Shown here piece by piece: positions 60,809 through 64,000 of a stretch of 64,000 bases of DNA. Source of the DNA: Paludibacter sp. Lineage in GTDB: Bacteria; Bacteroidota; Bacteroidia; Bacteroidales; Paludibacteraceae. The stretch is from positions 1 through 64,000 of the forward strand of contig JANJVQ010000024.1 of NCBI GenBank assembly GCA_024710005.1, read 5' to 3'. A program made the position numbers and the translations under genes. The notes below the pieces were generated by a model. That model did not search any database. It saw nothing but the letters and a program-made list of their open reading frames with translations, and was not told the origin of the DNA. Position 1 is the stretch's first letter. The number at the start of each line of letters is the position of its first letter.

Positions 60809-61555
60809 TTATGTGTTTAGAAATCCTTGTTGTTTTAGTGCATTTAAAAATTTCTCCGAAAAGAATTCATTGTTTTTCTTCGTGTAACGAACATCTGTAA
60901 ATACCTGCGCAAGCGTTTCCTTGTTGTTTTCAGCCGTGAATTGCTGGTAGAAAGCACTATTTTCCTTTTCAGCATAAAGCTGGTTGATATCTTGCTCTGT
61001 AAAAGGTTTGTAAGTTTGATGATGTACCACCGATTCGAGCGGTAAACGGTCGGTTATTGGCGGGTTATCAGCCGGAAAACCCACCGTGATGGTTGTTACG
61101 GGCACCACTAATTTGGGAAGTTTCAATGTTTCAATAATTTCCTGCGCATTATAAGTTGTCGTTCCTAAGTAGCAAATTCCCAGTCCGTTGCTTTCAGCGG
61201 CCACGGCAAAAGTCTGCGCGAAAATCATTGCATCAATAGCCGAAGCCATGAACGATTGAAAATTATCGTAGCCTGGTTCTGCCTTTCTGAGTTTGCACCA
61301 TTGCGAAAAGCGACTGTAATCGGCACAGAATGTCAGCACCGCCGGAGCACGGGTTACCATCGGCTGATTGAAATGCGCCGGAGCGAGTTGTTTCTTCAGT
61401 TCTACATCAGTAGTAACCACCACGCTGTAAGCCTGCATATTACCGGTGTTCGACGATTGAGCAGCAGCTTGCAGTAATTCAGTCATTAAACCAGGAGAAA
61501 TACCTTCATCGGTATAATTGCGGATGGTGCGGCGGGAAAGTAAAAAATCGAGCAT
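60809..61555 (-). CDS. Nitroreductase family flavoprotein (NfsA/FRP-like)
   Basis: 248 residues from the ATG at 61555 (MLDFLLSRRTIRNYTDEGIS), which follows the promoter; the longer frame from 61597 begins upstream of it. RRTIRNY binds the FMN phosphate, AAQSSNTGNMQAYSVVV and ICYLGTTTYNAQEIIETL are further FMN and dimer segments, and TITVGFPADNPP closes the core. Such proteins reduce nitro compounds, quinones or flavin with NAD(P)H. The physiological substrate is unknown. It is a single gene. Confidence 0.88.
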   Translation of the reverse strand: MLDFLLSRRTIRNYTDEGISPGLMTELLQAAAQSSNTGNMQAYSVVVTTDVELKKQLAPAHFNQPMVTRAPAVLTFCADYSRFSQWCKLRKAEPGYDNFQSFMASAIDAMIFAQTFAVAAESNGLGICYLGTTTYNAQEIIETLKLPKLVVPVTTITVGFPADNPPITDRLPLESVVHHQTYKPFTEQDINQLYAEKENSAFYQQFTAENNKETLAQVFTDVRYTKKNNEFFSEKFLNALKQQGFLNT

Positions 61556-61585
61556 AATACTTAACGTTAATGTGTGAATGAGGTG

Positions 61586-61593
61586 CAAAGGTA
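61586..61593 (-). promoter_or_regulatory. -7 box of the nitroreductase gene
   Basis: TACCTTTG (complement of 61586-61593) lies about 30 bases before the ATG at 61555. Confidence 0.5.
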
Positions 61594-61756
61594 TCAAAAA
61601 TAAAAGAAATTGTGAAGTTGCATGATTTTATTTACGAACTGCATTGTTTAAAATTTTGGTATGTCAAAAACTCGTTTTACATTCGCATTGAATTAGTGTT
61701 TAAATCAGGTTTCACATCTGGTAAGTTTATCCGTAAATTCCGTCCAACCATCCTAT

Positions 61757-61840
61757 AGAGCCTACTCGTTCAGCATCAAAGAGCAATGTGGCTCTATAAA
61801 AAAGAGCAACGTTGCTCTATGCCCGAGAGCCTACTTGCTC
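61757..61840. repeat. AGAGC palindromes and direct repeats
   Basis: AGAGCAACGTTGCTCT at 61803-61818 is a perfect 16-base palindrome. AGAGCAATGTGGCTCT at 61780-61795 is an imperfect copy. AGAGCCTACTCG (61757-61768) recurs as AGAGCCTACTTG (61826-61837). Confidence 0.75.
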
Positions 61841-61924
61841 TACAACATCGAACGAACTTGCACTACAAACACGAACTAAGTAGCTCAGCTCCCTTGAACG
61901 CACTTGCACGATGCCCGTTATGCC

Positions 61925-62012
61925 CTGCATAAAATTCATTTATATAGGGCGTAAAACTCATTTATGTAGGGCGTAAACTTCAATTAGTAAGGGCGTAAAT
62001 TTTGATTTCGTA
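61925..62012. repeat. 22-base tandem repeat containing GGGCGTAAA
   Basis: GGGCGTAAA starts at 61947, 61969 and 61991, an exact 22-base period, with a shared CATTTATRTA part between copies. A weaker fourth unit precedes them at 61925-61946 (17 of 22 positions). Confidence 0.8.
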
Positions 62013-62039
62013 CTTTTGCTTGACTTTTACTGATTTTAG

Positions 62040-62162
62040 TAGACACTTTTAAATTGGTTGTACTAAATAAATAGACACTTCTGGAATAGTTGTACTGAAA
62101 ATATAGACACATCTAAGTTTTTCAACTAAAATTATAGACACTTTCACTGTTTAAATTCTTTG
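62040..62162. repeat. 32-base tandem repeat TAGACAC...GTTGTACT, possible IS21-like end
   Basis: TAGACAC begins at 62040, 62072, 62104 and 62135. The first two copies also share GTTGTACT at the same offset. The reverse strand starts units with GTGTCTA, recalling the multiple terminal repeats of IS21-family elements. No transposase gene is in the window, so at most a solo end is present. Confidence 0.65.
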
Positions 62163-62251
62163 TATGCTACTGATTTAACCGACATGAACATTCTTAAGCT
62201 GCTGTTTGTTATGAAAAAACGTAAATTGATTATAAATTAAAACACAACGCA

Positions 62252-62905
62252 ATGAGAAAAAGCAAATTCAACATTATTTATCTGCATTTTATGTTAGTTA
62301 TGTTTGTAGCATGTTCAGAAGACGGATTAGTTGACGAAAATGGTGATGGTTCGGGTAGTGTAGCACATGAATATACCTTGACTACTAACAATACTTACCA
62401 ATTTATTGTTGGTGAAGATACAGTAGCAGGAGATCTACGTATGCTAAATAGTTTAAACAATAACTTGTATTTATCGCTGGATTTAGGGTTTGGTAGTGGG
62501 GGCATTATTTTACCCAAAAAGACTGGAAACTTCAAAAGTGGTTACAATTTTGGTCCGGCAAATGGTACAGAAGGTAACAATGCTTACCTGAATGTTTTCC
62601 TGACTTATAAAGGTGAAAAGTATTATGCATATTCATCACATGCTTATGGTTATCGGGAACAGGATTTGATACCTGACAGTGAATGCCGGATAACAATAAA
62701 AAAATTCGAAGGCGATTATAAAATTGTTGAAATCTGGAGTTTCTCCGGATATGGGCAGTACACGCTTTTCATGGGAGATGTAGAAGTGTTATTTGAAGGA
62801 ACCTTTAAAACGAAAGATGGGTCAAAAAGTATAGACGTGAAAAAAGGTCAAATCAAAGCATTCGATGAGCCTAACGGAACAACCGTCAGGTACCCGGAAA
62901 ATTAG
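62252..62905 (+). CDS. Orphan lipoprotein of unknown function
   Basis: 217 residues. The signal region ends in MLVMFVAC, a lipobox with Cys near residue 21, followed by an acidic linker (SEDGLVDENGDGSGS). The mature part is strand-rich: YQFIVGEDTVAGDLRMLN, NLYLSLDLGFGSGGIILPKK, CRITIKKFEGDYKIVEIWSF, then VLFEGTFKTKDGSKSIDVKKGQIKAF, the pattern of small beta-sandwich lipoproteins in Bacteroidota. No family was recognised. Repeats lie on both sides; a palindromic hairpin (62960-62992) follows and may end transcription. Confidence 0.72.
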   Translation: MRKSKFNIIYLHFMLVMFVACSEDGLVDENGDGSGSVAHEYTLTTNNTYQFIVGEDTVAGDLRMLNSLNNNLYLSLDLGFGSGGIILPKKTGNFKSGYNFGPANGTEGNNAYLNVFLTYKGEKYYAYSSHAYGYREQDLIPDSECRITIKKFEGDYKIVEIWSFSGYGQYTLFMGDVEVLFEGTFKTKDGSKSIDVKKGQIKAFDEPNGTTVRYPEN

Positions 62906-62959
62906 TAGGGGATAGCAATCTTAATATTTTTGTATTAAACTTTAAAATTAGCGTTAATC

Positions 62960-62992
62960 AAACCTGACAGGTTTTTAAAACCTGTCAGGTTT
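62960..62992. repeat. Palindromic AACCTGACAGGTT hairpin
   Basis: The 16-base arms at 62960-62975 and 62977-62992 are perfect inverted copies around one T. Each arm contains AACCTG-A-CAGGTT, itself palindromic. It resembles an intergenic repeat common in Bacteroidota and may also end the lipoprotein transcript. Confidence 0.75.
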
Positions 62993-63015
62993 GTCTGTTT
63001 ATAACAAATTCAAAT

Positions 63016-63059
63016 GAAAGTAAGGAGGACATCGACTGAAAGTGGGGAGGATATCGACT
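63016..63059. repeat. Two tandem 22-base units
   Basis: GAAAGTAAGGAGGACATCGA at the start of unit 1 (63016-63037) is repeated at 63038-63059 with three substitutions over 22 bases. Function unknown. Confidence 0.7.
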
Positions 63060-63161
63060 GTAGGATGAAATAGCTCCCTGAGATTGAAAGAAAGAGTGGG
63101 TGAAGTGTGCAAATTGTAAAGGAAATCATGCAAAAGGTAAAAAGTTTTAACTAAAAATCTG

Positions 63162-63169
63162 TATATTTG
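63162..63169 (+). promoter_or_regulatory. -7 box upstream of hsdR
   Basis: TATATTTG lies 78 bases before the hsdR ATG, in the gap after the repeats. The -33 box is not clear. Confidence 0.45.
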
Positions 63170-63246
63170 TGCTTTTCAAAAAGATAGAGAAATATTACCC
63201 CGTTAACCGGATCTGTAATTCAACATAACAACTAATTACCAAGTCC

Positions 63247-64000
63247 ATGCACTTTAACGAAGATGCCCGTGTGAAGATACCCGCCTTGTTACATTTGGTG
63301 CGTTTGGGATATTCCTATATTCCCCGCGATGAACATGAAAATCGCAATGAAGACAATAATATATTTCCGGAAATTTTCAAAGCAAGTGTGGCCCGACTGA
63401 ATCCCGGGATCTCTGAAATTGAATTAGATAACCTTTACAGTGACCTCCATTTGAAGTTGGACTTTGATGATTTGGGAAGGGATTTCTATGAGACTTTGTC
63501 GGCTGGCACTGGATGGAAATTGTTCGATTTTCAGCATCCTGAGAAAAATAGCTATCATGTTACCACTGAACTAAGCTGTAAGAATGGCGATGAAGAATTC
63601 CGACCGGACATCACCCTGTTGATTAACGGGATGCCGCTGGTGTTTATCGAGGTGAAGAAACCCAACAATAAAGAAGGGATTCTGGCAGAGCGGAAGCGAA
63701 TGAACGAACGTTTTGCCAATAAGAGATTTAAACGCTTTGCCAATATCACACAGCTGATGATTTTTTCCAATAATATGGAATACGAAGATGGTGTGATAGA
63801 ACCTGTGCAGGGTGCATATTATGCTACATCGGCCTACTCTGATATACATTTCAATTATTTCAGAGAAGAAGAAAAACTGAATCTTACGGCTTTACTTGCT
63901 CCGGAAAATGAACAAACGGAAAATCTGATTCTGAAAGACAATAACATTGTCAGCATCAAGTATTCCGACGAGTTTAAAACCAATAAAGACTACAACAAAC
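63247..64000 (+). CDS. hsdR: Type I restriction enzyme R subunit, N-terminal part (cut by window end)
   Basis: 251 codons are visible from the ATG at 63247 with no stop before the window end. Translation begins MHFNEDARVKIPALLHLVRLG. At about residues 118-140 lies RPDITLLI followed by PLVFIEVKKPN, the PD-(D/E)XK nuclease core (Asp, Glu, Lys) found in HsdR N-terminal domains. A further segment, FKRFANITQLMIFSNNMEYEDG, matches the same domain. The helicase motor would follow to the right. HsdR cuts unmethylated DNA in complex with HsdM and HsdS, whose genes must lie outside the window if present. It stands beyond a repeat-rich stretch, as often seen with mobile defence islands. Confidence 0.88.
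   Translation, partial: MHFNEDARVKIPALLHLVRLGYSYIPRDEHENRNEDNNIFPEIFKASVARLNPGISEIELDNLYSDLHLKLDFDDLGRDFYETLSAGTGWKLFDFQHPEKNSYHVTTELSCKNGDEEFRPDITLLINGMPLVFIEVKKPNNKEGILAERKRMNERFANKRFKRFANITQLMIFSNNMEYEDGVIEPVQGAYYATSAYSDIHFNYFREEEKLNLTALLAPENEQTENLILKDNNIVSIKYSDEFKTNKDYNK

Larger units (their letters stand above)
61594..62251. other. Gene-free repeat-rich region
   Basis: About 650 bases without a convincing gene. Bases 61594-61756 show nothing recognisable. From 61757 to 62162 three different short-repeat families follow one another (listed separately). Nothing further is seen up to the lipoprotein start at 62252. It looks like accumulated remnants at the boundary of an accessory region. 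Confidence 0.7.

Noticed and set aside
60521-60820. Plus-strand open frame of 99 codons
   Set aside because: It overlaps the signal-peptide region of the minus-strand barrel gene, contains the 13-base inverted repeat, has odd composition and no recognisable domain.
62040-62162. CRISPR array
   Set aside because: Units are only about 32 bases apart including the repeat itself, differ strongly, leave no room for spacers, and no cas genes are present.

Overview
The window is chromosomal DNA from a member of the Bacteroidota, most likely order Bacteroidales. The signs are promoters of the TTTG...TAnnTTTG type in front of many genes, a one-protein hybrid two-component system, a TonB-dependent receptor with a carboxypeptidase-like N-terminal domain, a type IX secretion sorting tail, and families typical of the phylum (DUF4783, DUF4914, DUF2271, Porin_10-like). 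A Paludibacter-like relative is possible, but the genus cannot be fixed from this stretch.

Layout. Bases 3-3722 hold the end of a fructokinase gene and a hybrid sensor/regulator that probably senses fructose. Bases 3807-12847 (minus strand) are one tightly packed nine-gene operon: phytoene synthase, IPP isomerase, CruF-like hydratase, acyltransferase, glycosyltransferase, a TPR-like protein and phytoene desaturase, followed without a break by a TonB-dependent receptor and a DUF2271 protein. A MarR-type regulator is read divergently from it. Bases 14079-18922 hold four secreted or membrane proteins that look like a surface beta-helix protein split into separate polypeptides, two with DUF1566-like C-terminal domains and one with the only sorting tail. 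Bases 18959-22161 hold a P-loop protein of unknown function (DUF4914-like), an XRE-cupin regulator that shares a near-palindromic site with it, and Dps. Then come an M48 protease, a YgjV-like protein, an SLC12-like transporter, a DUF486 protein, tRNA-Ser(CGA), a ROK sugar kinase with an MFS sugar transporter, a DPP-IV-type peptidase, a large NtrY-like kinase with rlmH, DUF4783-nadC, a MATE pump, a PKD/propeller lipoprotein with a glycosyltransferase, groES-groEL, metY-pheT, an acyl-CoA ligase, hisG, and a coaX-barrel-TPR-lptC-porin-binding protein-metA-U32 run on the plus strand.

After about 59.7 kb the density drops. An outer-membrane protein and a nitroreductase are followed by about 650 bp without genes that carry three kinds of short repeat. 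Then come an orphan lipoprotein, more repeats, and the first 251 codons of a type I restriction enzyme R subunit cut by the window end. This looks like the edge of an accessory region.

How the genes fit together. The pigment operon should make a glycosylated, probably acylated, hydroxylated carotenoid; no lycopene cyclase or ketolase is visible. MetA carries Glu111, the acetyl-CoA-type residue, and so fits the O-acetylhomoserine sulfhydrylase MetY encoded about 13 kb away. The ROK kinase and MFS transporter form a sugar uptake and phosphorylation pair. The coaX to porin run contains envelope genes, including an LptC-like LPS export factor. All functional assignments come from reading motifs and family resemblance; no database search was run.
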